A stretch of 64,000 nt of DNA from Bidens hawaiensis (taxonomy: Eukaryota > Streptophyta > Magnoliopsida > Asterales > Asteraceae). The first letter of the stretch is position 1, and each line of letters starts with the position of its first letter. The DNA is taken from assembly GCA_021521415.1 (NCBI GenBank), contig JAIQDT010005792.1, positions 1-64,000 of the forward strand, read 5' to 3'. A model generated the notes under the pieces. The model saw only the letters and a program-made list of their open reading frames with translations. It did not search any database and was not told the origin of the DNA. Shown here in pieces: positions 11,052-22,445 of this stretch. Both the position numbers and the translations under genes were made by a program.

Positions 11052-12441
11052 AAGTGTGCTAGATAGGGATTCCAAACACAAAATGTACTCGGAAAGTCAA
11101 GTTTTGAAATTACCAAGTATATTAAGGGAACATTTGAAAATTTCAAAGTGTGCCCGAAATATAAAGTATGCCCGGGAAACTAGGTTTGCCCGAAAACACT
11201 TGTAATTTCAAAGATTCATAATCACAAGTAACACGTAGCTTGCTAGAAATGAGTTTAAACAGTAAAACAAACACCTAAGTGTGCTATAAGGTCCAAAATC
11301 ACTAAAGCTTTCTAGAATATCACATCTAATCACAAAGCTTGCTAGACTGACTTAAACATCCTATAGAACAGTTAATTGTGCTAGAAAGTTTAGAAATCAA
11401 TAAAGCTTGCTAGTGAACAGTGCAATCAATCATATCAACTAGTTTGCTAGATACAGATGTACTTCAAACAAAACACTAAAGTATGCTCGAAAGTCCTAAC
11501 TATATAAAAGCTTGCTAGTAATCATCATATTCAAACATAAAAAAATATCAAGCTTGCTCGGAAAGTTAAATTTCAAGTAAAATAGTGAATTCTACTCAAA
11601 AAATGTTAAATACTTAAAAGCATGCTCGAAATTTATAACTTAGACAAAAACATCTAAGCATGCTCGGAAAGGTTAGAAACATCAAACATTACCCGAAAAT
11701 ACATATTCAACCTTTTTGAAGGTAAAATGCAACACTTTTTGACTTAAACACATTATCAGTTATATTTATCAATAAAAATCATTGTTTAAGAGCAAATGGT
11801 GCATTACGAGATCAAATTCAGTCATGTTTCTTTTCAAAATAGTTTCTTTCTTTTGCTGAAAAGATCTAAAGTATGGGATCATATTGACTAGGTAGCTTTC
11901 TCAATACTTCATTCTCAGCATTATTATGACAACATAGACAGGTTAACAACAGGTCTATACTTAGCATGAATTTCCTCTCTTTGGTGATATGATTAAGTTT
12001 CAATTAATATGCATAATACTAAATGGATAACACATATTGTTTTCTGATGCTCCATATCTATTCTCAAGACTTATTTGGTCTCTCCAGATCACCCCGAATT
12101 AACTTTGACTCCCTGGATTTGGTTAAGGACTTTTAATGACAGAACAGTTTTAAAATTTAAATATTCCATTTCAAATTTAGCAAACATATGTGAGGTTGAA
12201 CGTTGGACTTACAGGCCACGCAAGTCAGACTTACAGGCCTTTCATTCGGAATGTTTAAAGGACTTATATGATTGCATCCGCCCCCGTAGTTCTAGAATTA
12301 ACCCTCATGTTTGCATTTTTTTTTATAAAAATTTGTGAACACAAATCAACTTTTGATTGAGAAAATATTGAAATAATGTAGTTCACATTTGTTCTTTGTC
12401 ATTCTTTGATAAGATATTTCATTTTGGTGACCAAATACCAA

Positions 12442-12485
12442 CGGGCTCGTGTATGACTGAATAATCACTTTTCTGCCTATCATTT
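12442..12485 (-). other. Conserved spacer block, Copia-1 copy
   Basis: The plus strand begins CGGGCTCGTGTATGACTG and ends TTCTGCCTATCATT. Nearly identical 44-base segments occur at 23097-23140 (Copia-2) and, reversed, at 44767-44810 (Copia-3), although the flanking spacers are well diverged. Function unknown. Confidence 0.85.
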
Positions 12486-12730
12486 GAAAAGATTTATATT
12501 GGAACATGTATAGACAACAATGTAACTCCACATTAAGTTTAGCAAATTCTTTATGTTTATATAACCTTAGATTTTACACTTCATGGGAAAGCAACCATAC
12601 ATGTCAATGACTGTACTAAGTGCCTTTTCAGCCTATTAAATCCATAAGATTGGCTAAGTAGTCAATGTACTATCATTTCTCATTTAACTAAAGTTTAGTA
12701 CTCAGACACCCCGATATCTCTTAATTGACA

Positions 12731-12960
12731 GGTAAATGGCTATCCTGTTTGTCCACAAGTGGTTAGTAGGACAAACATATATGTGAATACATGTCCTTTT
12801 GAATTTAGAGTTATTGACATAATTTTAAGTGAAAGAATAGAGTTTTGAATTACAATTGCCCCAAATGCTTTCAGTTTTCCAGGTTAATGGCTATCATTTC
12901 AATCTGAAAACAGATGATAGGACCAAACATATACAAGTATATGTCCTTCCAACTTGAGAA
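12731..12960 (-). other. Twin-hairpin module, Copia-1 copies
   Basis: Two tandem module copies. Distal copy: hairpin II at 12753-12762 (CCACAAGTGG) and hairpin I at 12775-12794 (one A-C mismatch). Proximal copy: hairpin II at 12902-12915 (ATCTGAAAACAGAT) and hairpin I at 12927-12944 (ACATATACAAGTATATGT, perfect). In the sense RNA the proximal hairpin I loop is CUUG. The conserved flanks are GGTAAATGGCTATCC, GGACCAAA and TGTCCTT on the plus strand. Confidence 0.7.
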
Positions 12961-13565
12961 AATGACATGATTTTAAGCAAAAGTAACTCTTTGAGACTCT
13001 TCATTTAAAATTTTCTTTTAATATTCTATAAAGCTTTGAACTGAAGAATATTATCATGTCTCCACACCATTAATCAACTTGCTCTGTTTTATAAAAAAAA
13101 TTTTGAACAAAATCTCCTTAAAATTCATCAATTTGATCATATCTTTTGACACAAAAACACATTTTGACACAAACACAAGTGTAACATATTCAAATCGATA
13201 ATGACATCATTAAAACAGGCAGACTTTACACAATGCATAGTCTAACAGATTCTAACAATATCACATCAGATAAAAGACATAATCAGGATAACAGACAAGC
13301 ACATATTATCTAATCAAATTAAGTACTCATGTTGATATCATACACATTCACTGATCATTATCCAAAGCATCAGAACTACCTAGGATTTACACTTAATCAA
13401 TTAAGCACATATCAGTGAATAGCAAACAAAATCCCATTCAAACATAACAAATTGTGGATCCTCTACCAAAATAGTCAATTAACACATAGAGGTACACAAA
13501 TCAAACAAACAACCATCAAGACTTTGAAAAGATAGTCAATTTGCACAACAAACACACATCATTAA

Positions 13566-14048
13566 TCATACTTCATTTGAGTTGATCATACCCAGGGCTT
13601 TCAAGAGAAAGTTGGACCTGGTTCTATCCAGTGGTTTTGTGAATAGGTCAGCCAAATTATCACTTGTATCAACCCTTTTTACTTCAATTAAACCTTTTTC
13701 ACTACAGTCCCTTATAAAATGGTGTCTGATTTCAATGTGCTTGGTCTTGGAATGTTGCATAGGATTCTTAACAATAAAAGATGCAGCAGTATTATCAATG
13801 TAAATATGGGTGTTTAATAAATTCAGACCATAATCCAGCATCTGATTTAGAATCTAGAGGACTTGTGCACAGCAGGCAGATGCAATAATATACTCAGCTT
13901 CAGCAGTTGAGATTGACACTGTAGTCTGTTTCTTGCATTGCCAAGACACCAATCTGTCACCCAAAAATTGACAACCTCCAGAGGTAGACTTCCTACTCAT
14001 ATTGCACCCATCATAGTCACTATCTGTGTAGGAAGTCAGATCAAAGGA
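13566..14048 (-). pseudogene. Copia-1 RNase H domain
   Basis: C-terminal end of pol. Visible Ty1/Copia RNase H landmarks are a TDSDYDGC segment, [21 protein letters not shown], the AEAEY motif, IDNTAASFIVKNP and DLFTKPLDRT near the end. Stops interrupt it at the junction with RT (after PKN, 14049) and after AQVL near 13850. The final stop is at 13566. The enzyme would remove the RNA strand during reverse transcription. Confidence 0.85.
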
Positions 14049-15374
14049 CTAGTTCTTTGGATACCAAATTCCTAGATCTGGTCTTCCCTTCAAATATCTA
14101 AAGATTCTCTTTACTGCATTCATATGAGAAACCTTAGGACTTGACTGGAATCTTGCACAGACACACACAACAAACATGATATCCGGCCTTGAAGTAGTCA
14201 GATACATCACAGATCCAATCTTTGCTCTGTCTTCATGTTCATCCACTGGCTCTCCCTTTTCATCTGCTACCATCTTTTCTTTTGTATCCATTGGAGTTGA
14301 AGCAGTTTTCAAGTCATTACACTTGAATTTTTCTAATATGTCCTGCACATACTTAGATTGGTAAATGAAAATCCCATCAGGCTTTTGTTGAACTTGCAGT
14401 CCAAGAACGAAGTTCATTTCTCCCATTGAGCTCATACTATACTTGGATTTGATCACTTCTTTAAACTCCATGCACATCTGTTCATTGGTTTACCCAAAAA
14501 TAATGTCATCCACATAAACTTGCAGCAATAGCAAATCTCTTCCTTTCTTTTTGTAAAAGAGGGTTTTGTCAATGGCTCCCCATTGGAAACCATGTTCAAG
14601 CAAATGATTTTACAACTCATCATACCAAGCTCTTGGAGCTTGATGTAGTCCATACAAGGCTTTGTTTAACTTATACACCCTGTTAGGATAATCAGGGTCC
14701 TCAAATCCTGGTGGCTGAGTCACATACACCTCTTCTTCTATTTTTCCATTTAGGAAAGCGAATTTGACATCAAGTTGGAATACCCTTATATTCTTTGTGG
14801 CCACATAAGCCAAGAAAATTCTTATAGCTTCAAGTCTTGAAACTGGTGCAAAGACTTCCTCAAAGTCAATCCCTTCTTCCTGCAGGCATCCAAGTGCAAC
14901 AAGTCTTGCTTTGTTCTTAATCACAATACCTCTTTCATCCCTTTTATTTCTGAAAACCCATTTGGTACCAATTGCATATCTGTTTCTTGGCTTGTCTACA
15001 AGTTCCCACACTTGTAGATCTCTAAATTGAGCCAACTCCTCTTGCATTGCTTCCACCCAACTGTTGTCCTTCAATGCTTGAACAATGTTCTTGGGTTCTA
15101 TTTGGGATAGAAAGCAGGAGTACAAACAGATTTTTGCAGATTCAGATGCACTTCTAGTTACTCTTTCATAAATGTTACCTATGATGTTTTCAGGAGGGTG
15201 ATTCTTTTCAACATAAGAGGATTGAACTACTACATCAGTAGATACTTCAGAATCAAGATTTGTGTCATTGAGATCAGGGTCATCAATGATCAAATCAGTT
15301 GTTGCATCATGAAACACTTGTGCTTCTTCATTGTTCATCTGAGAGGTTGATGCACCATTGTTTCCAACATTCAT
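14049..15374 (-). pseudogene. Copia-1 reverse transcriptase
   Basis: RVT_2-type reverse transcriptase. It begins near [12 protein letters not shown] with linker sequence, then [11 protein letters not shown], the GTKWVFRNK segment, [37 protein letters not shown] and [13 protein letters not shown]. The catalytic YVDD is readable near 14510 but in a shifted frame and followed by a stop (IIFG then TAA). The remainder (14477-14049) carries MNFVLGLQV, YVQDILEKF, GSVMYLTTSRPD and RIFRYLKGRPDLG. At least two frame breaks; dead. Confidence 0.88.
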
Positions 15375-15383
15375 GCTTTGAAA

Positions 15384-16700
15384 CTAATTCTCAAATCTTG
15401 CATTTCTTCTTGCTTCTTCTGTGTTATCTGGATTTGTCTCATCAATCACATTGTTATCATGATTTTCTTGTTCTATATTCTGATCTTGTACTTGGTCTGG
15501 AGCTTTTTCATCTTCAACAGTAGAAGGATGCTTAATGAAATTATATTCTTGACCTTTTTCAGCAACCTTTCTCCACAGCTTGCCTAAATCAAGTTTCTTT
15601 GAGGGTTCATTTGTAATCACACTTGTCTTATACATAGCTTCATCAAAATCCTCAGGATAAATATTGAAGGACTTGATTAGATTTTACAAGATAAAACAGC
15701 CATGCTGCACCATCAAATGTATTGAATTGATTTTCATTGAAAACAATATCAGATAATTCTATTACACTCAAATGATCTTTCACATATACTCTGTAGGCCT
15801 TTGAGTGTGTAGAGTAACCAACAAAGAAGCAGTCCAAGGATTTTTCTTGAAATTTGTTGAGATAATCCTTGGTGTTCAGCAATGAACATTTGCATCCAAA
15901 AGGCTTGAGAAACTTGATGTAGGGCTTTCTTTTAAACAAAATCTCATAAGGAGTATTGTTTTGACTTTTATTGAGAAGTACCCTATTCTGAACATAACAG
16001 ACTGTGTTGATTGCTTCTGCCCAAAAAGTAACAGGTAGAAAAGCATCAGCCAACATGGTTCTTGCAACTTCTATAAGTGTTCTGTTTCTTTTTTAGCTAC
16101 ACCATTTTGTTCAGGAGTTCTAGGAGTAGAGAATTATTGTAGAATTCCTTTAGCAGTACAAAATTCTTCCATTACCCCATTTTTGAACTATGTGCCATTA
16201 TCACTTCTCATTATCTTTACCGTTGCATCCAATTGATTCTCAATCCTGGTTACACACCCTTTAATTAATTATGCAGCCTCATCCTTTGCACTTAGGAAAT
16301 AAACCTAAGTATATCTTGAGTAGTCATAAATGATCACAAGATAGTGACTTTTCTTTCCTATGATTGGAACACTTACAGGACCAAAAAGATCCATATGTAG
16401 CATCTTAAGTACTTGATCAATTGAGTTGATGAGTTTTGTCTTATGAGAAGACTTGTGTTGCTTTCCCTTTTGGCATGAGATACAGTTATTATCCAGTTTG
16501 AACTCTCTTGTAGGTAAGCCAATCACATGCTCCCCCTTCACAAGTTTGTTCATGTTCTTCAGATTCACATGACACAGTTTCCTATTCCACAATTTTGACT
16601 CATTTTCAGTGGCTTTAGAAACAAAACAGGTACCTCCCCTTAAAACAGCATCCTTCATATTTAGTTCATACAAATTGTCATTCCTTGGGGCCATCATCAT
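15384..16700 (-). pseudogene. Copia-1 integrase with C-terminal linker
   Basis: The pre-integrase zinc region is degenerate: LWNRKLCH replaces the usual LWHRRLGH, then CISCQKGKQH. The core starts at LHMDLFGPV (first Asp), breaks at a stop after YDYSRYT (16305), and shows remnants of SDNGT and PEQNGVA in broken frames (16085-16300). It resumes at MLADAFLPVTFWAEAIN (16056) through FGCKCSLLN and VGYSTHSKAYRVY. Residues encoded by 15384-15635 are the low-complexity linker to RT. The enzyme would insert cDNA into the host genome. Confidence 0.85.
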
Positions 16701-16989
16701 TGTCTGGTGGGATTACAAACTCAGATCTAAGAATGAAACCGTGAGAATCATCAAATCCCACCTTGTAACCCTTGTCACACATCTGGGATATGCTTAAGAG
16801 GTTATATTGTAATCCCTCAACATAGAAGACATTGTCAAATGTGACCTTTCCATTTGTTAAGATACCTTTTCCAACTATTTTACCACCATTCTCATCACTA
16901 CCAAAGGCTACTGGACCTTCAAACTTCTTTTCATAGTTGAAAAGTGACCTTTTGTCACAGGTCATGTGCCTTGAACACCCACTATCCAT
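16678..16989 (-). pseudogene. Copia-1 aspartic protease
   Basis: Starts at the active-site motif DSGCSRHMT, with DSG intact, then VAFGSDENGG, KGILTNGKVTFDNVFYVEGL and LLSISQMCDKGY, the usual gag-pre-integrase protease pattern of Copia. It overlaps the integrase frame by 23 bases and is not continuous with the upstream frame (stop at 16991-17017). The 103 codons seem complete for the domain. Confidence 0.85.
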
Positions 16990-17016
16990 ATACCATACTT
17001 CATTCAGTGGAGTTGA

Positions 17017-18750
17017 TTAGTTTAGTGATGAGGTGCAAGCTATCTCAACTTGCAAATCATCAGATTCAATAACAGTAGCAACATTCGGAGTGAGTGTAAT
17101 GGGCTCAGGATCTTCATGGGTAATTTCAAGATTATCTGAATTATCTGTTTCATAACCACATTCTCTTTGAGGTTTCACATATGAAGTTGTGCTTTGGCAA
17201 TCATCCAATACATAGTCCTTTGTGTTGGAATGATCTCTTACATCAACACTTTTCTCCACTTGAACTTCACCTCTAGGTTTCCACAAAAATCCATGAGGTT
17301 CATACCCATGCTTCAAAAGAAATTTTTCATCACTAGTTAATTCAGTTGGTTTCTTTCTTAAAAAACCATGCTTCTTTCCTTTCTTATCATTACTTGGTGA
17401 TCCTTGAGAATCATCAGACTTTACTGATTTTGAGTCTTGATTGAGGATAATTCTCAAAGGTTGAAAAGTTTTTTTAACACCAGTTTCAGTTTTCTTGGGA
17501 GATTTGCTTCTTTTGACTTGTTCATCCATGTTTTTCTTTGGCTTCACATCACTCTTCCCATCTTTCTTCATACTGTTTTCTTCTTTTTGATCAGTTTTGC
17601 TCACAGTCTACTTTCCACACACCTTTCTTTTTCCTAAGTATTCATCATACTTCTTTTGTACAAAACAAAATCTTGTCCAAATTTTATCTCATCTGGAACA
17701 TGAAAGGGTTTGAAGTTGAGCCTTTCATTGCAAGAATCAGTATGATGACCATATTCATCACATTTTTTGCACCACACCTTTCCCTTGAATCTTTCATGAT
17801 CACTTCCCTTCTTGAATCTCTTGCTTGGTTTAGGTGGTTTGACACCAAGTGATTTCTGAGTCTTCAATGCATCAAATTCAACTGAAAAAGGAAAAAACTC
17901 ATCTATCCTAATATCTTGTCTTTCAATTTTTCTCTTCACAAAGGTGATTTTCTACAAGTTCAATGGTTCTTCATCCAGGTTTCCCTTGTGTCTTGACTGT
18001 CTCTTCTCATACTCATCCATGGTTTCAACTTCTCCAATGTCAAACACTTCATGGCTAGAGAAAACAGGGTATACTGGAATGAAGTTGTCACCAACAACTG
18101 TTTCATCTACCTTTTTCTTGTTCTTCTCTTCTAACCTCTTCAACAGCGTTCTGCTTGGTGGTCTGACAGCATTGTAACTTACTTTGACCTTTCACATATA
18201 TTAAAAGACACATGCTCTCTTCTCATTCTTTCATTTATCTTTGCCATCTTGGGAGTCAGTTTGGGTAGAACAGGTAGCTTCTCTATTGAATCAGGTTTCT
18301 GATATCTTCTTCCTCTTTTAGCAGCCTAAATTTCTTCAGCAAAGATTTGATCACTTAGGTCACTTAGATCATCTTGGTTCAAATCATCCTCATTGAAGTC
18401 TTCCTCAGACACTTGCACTCCAATAGACTTATCATCTATTACTTCTTCCTTCACCACAAACTATCTCTCTTCATTTACTTCAACCATCTTATACATACCA
18501 ATGAACTCTTCTTTGTCTTGAAAAACATCTCTAAACTGTTTAAGATATCCATCTCTCTTTTCTTTGTCAACCTTGGATAAATAGTTGTTATTGAATGGTG
18601 GAGGAACAACTGTGTACTTATCTTCTTCTTTTATCTTGTTTTGAATACCACAAATGTTTCCAAGAGACACCAAGTTCTTCAGAAAATCAATCTCAACCTG
18701 CAACTTGGTGTTCTTCACCTTATCTTCAACAATCATCTTCTACAACCCAT
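17017..18750 (-). pseudogene. Copia-1 gag-protease linker with second zinc knuckle
   Basis: Lys/Glu-rich coding remnants in several frames (18736-18461, 18143-17952, 17939-17634, 17604-17017). The one firm motif is CKKCDEYGHHTDSC, a CX2CX4HX4C zinc knuckle at 17730-17771. The KSPKK/KKNMDEQ stretch is strongly basic and suggests nucleic-acid binding. Copia-2 inserted at its upstream end (TSD CTATC at 18751-18755). This second knuckle downstream of gag also occurs in Copia-2 and Copia-3. Confidence 0.7.
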
Positions 18751-18755
18751 CTATC

Positions 18756-19161
18756 TATAGGTTCCCAGCAGGATCTACACAGGAATATCTCGTAACACAA
18801 AGGTGCTGAATCCCCACGTATATGATACGATTGTCGAGATGATTAATACGTTGAATATAAGCAAACACACAAGAACATAAGGTAATACTTGATATATTGC
18901 TAACACGTGATTCAGAGAATCACAAACAAACCAATCGTTCAAAAACAAAACTTAACCAACTCAGCCGAAGTTATGAGTTTATAATACTAGACAACTTTGC
19001 CTAACACACTAGGCGAAGTTGTCATAACTTCGCTGTCCTTCAAGTTCGCCCAACACATGGCGAACATATAACAAACAATATTCAACTCAAAATAAATAAT
19101 CTAAACGATTACAGACACAAACAAACACAAGATACTGAACTACTAACATCATGCACCAACA
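18756..19161 (-). repeat. 3' LTR of Copia-2 (406 bp)
   Basis: Plus-strand start TATAGGTTCCCAGC (the expected TG is mutated to TA) and end ATGCACCAACA. It matches 30000-30405 throughout. It carries GCGAAGTTGTCATAACTTCGC and related words near 19010-19065, the Copia-2 family motif. Confidence 0.95.
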
Positions 19162-19174
19162 GACTCCCCCTTGG
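19162..19174 (-). other. Polypurine tract of Copia-2
   Basis: The minus strand reads GCCAAGGGGGAGTC directly before the LTR start TGTTGGTGCATG. This is the plus-strand DNA priming site. Between here and the env-position ORF (19175-19367) I see only short non-coding sequence. Confidence 0.9.
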
Positions 19175-19367
19175 CAGTAGCTTCATATCTCTATCTTCTT
19201 TCTCGTGTCTGGTAATCCAAAAATCTCGTACCACCCGTCTTCAAGCATGAACGCCCTGTCTTACACAAACAGAGACCACCCTCTGGTACTTCTTAGCTTC
19301 ATCTTTCCACGCAGGAATGTAGAAAATCTTCTTATCATTGAGTACCTGCAAATCAGCTTGAGACAAA

Positions 19368-21775
19368 TTAACCAAAGTGCGTAGGATCGTACACTCTCAG
19401 AATCTCCTGTTTGTCCTCATCTTCCATAACAGCTTCAGCAGTCTTGCAGTCAACATACCTCAACTTAAGATCCTTCAGCACATCCTTGGGCATCATCTTC
19501 ATCGGCTTATACTTCATCACCATCCAAGGTTTACCATCAGTCCTCATGCCTCTTTCCTTGTCTTCGACTAAATTCCCTTTATGTGGCTTTAACAATTCAA
19601 ACTTTTTCTCTTTCACGCTTTCCTTCCAAACGATCTTTCCAACCCAATCCGCAAAGTTATCACCACTTCTATTTATCAATCTTAGCTGAGCCAAATCTTT
19701 CACCTCACACGCAGGCAAGGTGTTGAGCGATCTCAAAGTCTTCTTAAAGTACTAAACCCCATCATAACGCTTAATCACAAACAATTTTAGTTGTTCATCA
19801 TACAACCAACTAATAATACCTTTCTTTGACTCAGCGTAGCCCTTGATATTGTAACTCTTCTTAAACACTGTTGGAACCGCAGGCTTCTTTGTATTGAAGA
19901 GCCACTGTGCACAGCCTTCTTTCCATCTTGGCTGTTCTTCCCATTCAGACTCATCCGACACATTTTCATCTAAACTCAGCTTCACCTCATCGGCACTTGG
20001 AATATCATGCTCTACACCATCATCAACAATCTCCCCTTCTTCCAATTCACTATTAATCTATATCTCTTTCCCAATCTTTTCAATCTCATCAATTGTTAAC
20101 ACATCATCGACTAACTCCTCATCATCGTTTCCCAAAACCCCTTCATCATCTACAACCACCACTGTATCACCACCTGTACTACTTGACGAACACGCAGACA
20201 CCCCCTGAGATGTGGAAGTCCCAAGAGTTTGTTCTGTTCTTGGCAACTCACCACCTGCACCTTTCGATGCATTGGGATCATCGTCTCTGTCTTGCCTCTT
20301 CTTTGTTCTCAATTCATCACCCTTGCAACTCGACTCCCCCTGAGATGCTAAGAACTCTTTAAGCTGATCAAACATCTTACCGTGCTCAATAAGGAGTGCA
20401 GTCTGAACTTGATTTTGTGCCACCAAACGATTAATAGTCTCAGGCTGAATTATATTTACCCATGAAAGTTCAGTAACCACCCTCTCAAGAGTTGCAATCC
20501 TCTCCGAATCAGACAAATTTGAATCAAAATCAACATTCAAGGAAGAGGTAGCCTGAGCAAACCGTAGTGGGATCTCCAAGATTTCAGGAATAACAGGTGT
20601 AGGCTGAGAGGTAATTGGGGATGGAATCGATATAGACAAACCAGCAGTCTCCACCAGTGTGGACTCAGCAAACATAGCCACCACCTCTGATGGAGTAATG
20701 GTAGGTGGTGGTAGAGAGACAATCTCTAGGGTCGTAAACTGAAACGAGGTCGGAGGGGTAGCAAATGATGATGACGTGGTCACCAAAGGATCACTTGAGG
20801 TTATTGGCAGTGTAACAGTTGAAGATGAAGGAATCATAATCATACCCGATAAGGAAGGTGGAGTAAAATGAACAACCCTCAAACTTTCACCAACTTTAGA
20901 ACTTTCACCAACCTTTGTTTTCTTAGATCGACGTACCACTATATACAATTCATCCTCAAAGTCCGACTCACTATCATCTGAGTCCTTCTTTCATTTGCCA
21001 TGGAGTTTTTCTTGTCTTGCAAGAACCCGTTGTGCTTCAGCAATATCATCAGTAGAGGAATCTGATTTAGTCTCCTCAGAATCCTCCACAGCTGCAACCG
21101 ACTGACTCACATTCATACCGGAACCCGCTGCTGTTGAGGCAGGAAGTTCAATAGGATCTACCATGCCCATATCAAAGAAGTCATCCCCACCAAGAGCAAC
21201 CTCAAGATCTACCTGTTCTTCTGGAACGACAACAGGATCAGCAGGCGGTGCTTGCTGCACCACCGGTGGTTGACCAACAGGAGGTGGTGGTTGAACCGCA
21301 GGAGGTAGTTGAGGGACATCGGCCTGTTGCGGTGCCGGATCAAGAAATTCATCACCTGGAGGAGCAACATATGTTGGATTCACTAAGTACCCAAATAATG
21401 CTCTGTGACTAGGACGTAACACCTTCTTGCTACGTGCACTCGAAGAACGACACTGTGCAATAGACACACTTTCTACATAAGAAATCGGACCACTTGGTTA
21501 TTGACAGTGGCACGCATAACTGGGGGCTCAAACCTACATTCGTATTCAATAGTTCTCCAAAAGTCTTCGATATTTGGTAGTGAAATCGGAAGAGTAGTAG
21601 TAATGGCATGATAGATACGTGAGCGTATGAGAAACGAGATTATCTCACGAACGTCCTCAAGTCCACGAGCATCCGGATCCAAAGTGATGTACATGTTGTG
21701 ACCCAGAAAGAACTGTCTGTTATTATCTCCACCTTCATCACCACCAGCGCCACTAGCACCTGCCACAGCAGCCAT
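19368..21775 (-). pseudogene. Env-position ORF of Copia-2
   Basis: Starts at ATG 21775 (MAAVAGASGAGGDEGG). One frameshift lies near 21470; from there a single frame runs to 19368 with three in-frame stops (at 20991, 20058, 19752). The total is about 800 codons, close to Copia-3. Layout: Gly/Ala start; helical core (MYITLDPDARGLEDVREIIS); Pro-rich stretch (QPPPPVGQPPVV); acidic and Ser/Thr-rich middle; a leucine-rich helical part (RIATLERVVTEL); and a C-terminal domain with EEQPRWKEGCAQWLF, EIDEIEK and LRLINRSGDNFADWV. No signal peptide or membrane helix, so a true envelope role is doubtful. Confidence 0.78.
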
Positions 21776-21800
21776 ATCTGCAAAACAAATGAGCCAAGTC
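21776..21800 (-). promoter_or_regulatory. Putative 3' splice site before the Copia-2 env-position ORF
   Basis: The minus strand reads GGCTCATTTGTTTTGCAG, then AT, then the ATG at 21775. The T-rich tract ending in CAG fits a plant acceptor, and the CAG-NN-ATG spacing equals that in Copia-1 and Copia-3. Confidence 0.55.
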
Positions 21801-22445
21801 AGATTTTCGCATCAACAGGTCATAACTTCGCCGTTTACCAGGAGCGAAGTTATGTTACTGAGTATGAAGTTCGCATGTAGTCCAACTTCGCTTGAGGATA
21901 AAACAAAAGGTGACACAGGCGAAGTTATGGCGTCAGCGATGTTAATGCGCTGGCGAAGTTAGGCTAGCTTCGCCCCAAACCCTAACTTCGCCCTATAAAC
22001 GGCGCTTCAAGTTAATCCAGTAATGACAAAAGGTGGCCGATCAGATAGTATCAATAAGAGAAGAGGAATGCGATTAGAGTGTCGAATCACTTATTATAAC
22101 GATAAATTGCCTTTAAATCGAACCGACATAGTGACAAGATGGTTTGATATAAAACAAGTTCAAAACTGATCATTGTGGATCAGTTTGCCATACAAAAAGT
22201 AAAAATTACGAGACACTATGATATTGTGAACCTGTTAACCAAGACGAAAGCAGATTATAATGAAGTTTGATTCAAGTGGATAAGTTCGTCGAGGGTTAAA
22301 AGAAAAGGGTATGAACATTGTTTTGACTAAGTTTGACCACCCATTCACTTTATATATTATTTGAGAAAAAGAAACCCAGAGGCGAAGTTAGTTTTAACTT
22401 CGCCCAAAAACAACTTCGTCGGTTTTGTTAAGTTCGCTTTAAACA
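21801..22445 (-). repeat. AACTTCGC word array upstream of the Copia-2 env-position ORF
   Basis: At least ten copies of AACTTCGC or its complement GCGAAGTT, plus variants (AAGTTCGC, TAGCTTCGCC), between 21820 and 22440. The densest part is 21824-22000 and a second cluster lies at 22381-22437. The same word recurs in the LTR and in the gag leader (29650-29740). The 22030-22370 part has none and is plain AT-rich spacer. Confidence 0.85.

Larger units (their letters stand above)
11057..13565 (-). other. Copia-1 pol-env spacer, pol-proximal part
   Basis: Non-coding sequence between RNase H and the env-position ORF. From 11057 to about 11700 it carries the GCTTGCTAG / TGCTCGGAA word array. From about 11880 to 12960 it aligns by eye with the spacers of Copia-2 (22590-23700) and Copia-3 (44150-45330), including TCTATTCTCAA, a TCACCCCGA segment, a CGTTGGACTTA block, the block at 12442-12485 and the twin-hairpin module. 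The rest (12961-13565) is AT-rich with no clear signal. Confidence 0.65.

Noticed and set aside
20093..20362. His/Pro-rich plus-strand ORF
   Set aside because: Antisense shadow of the Copia-2 env-position ORF, in the acidic and Ser-rich part.
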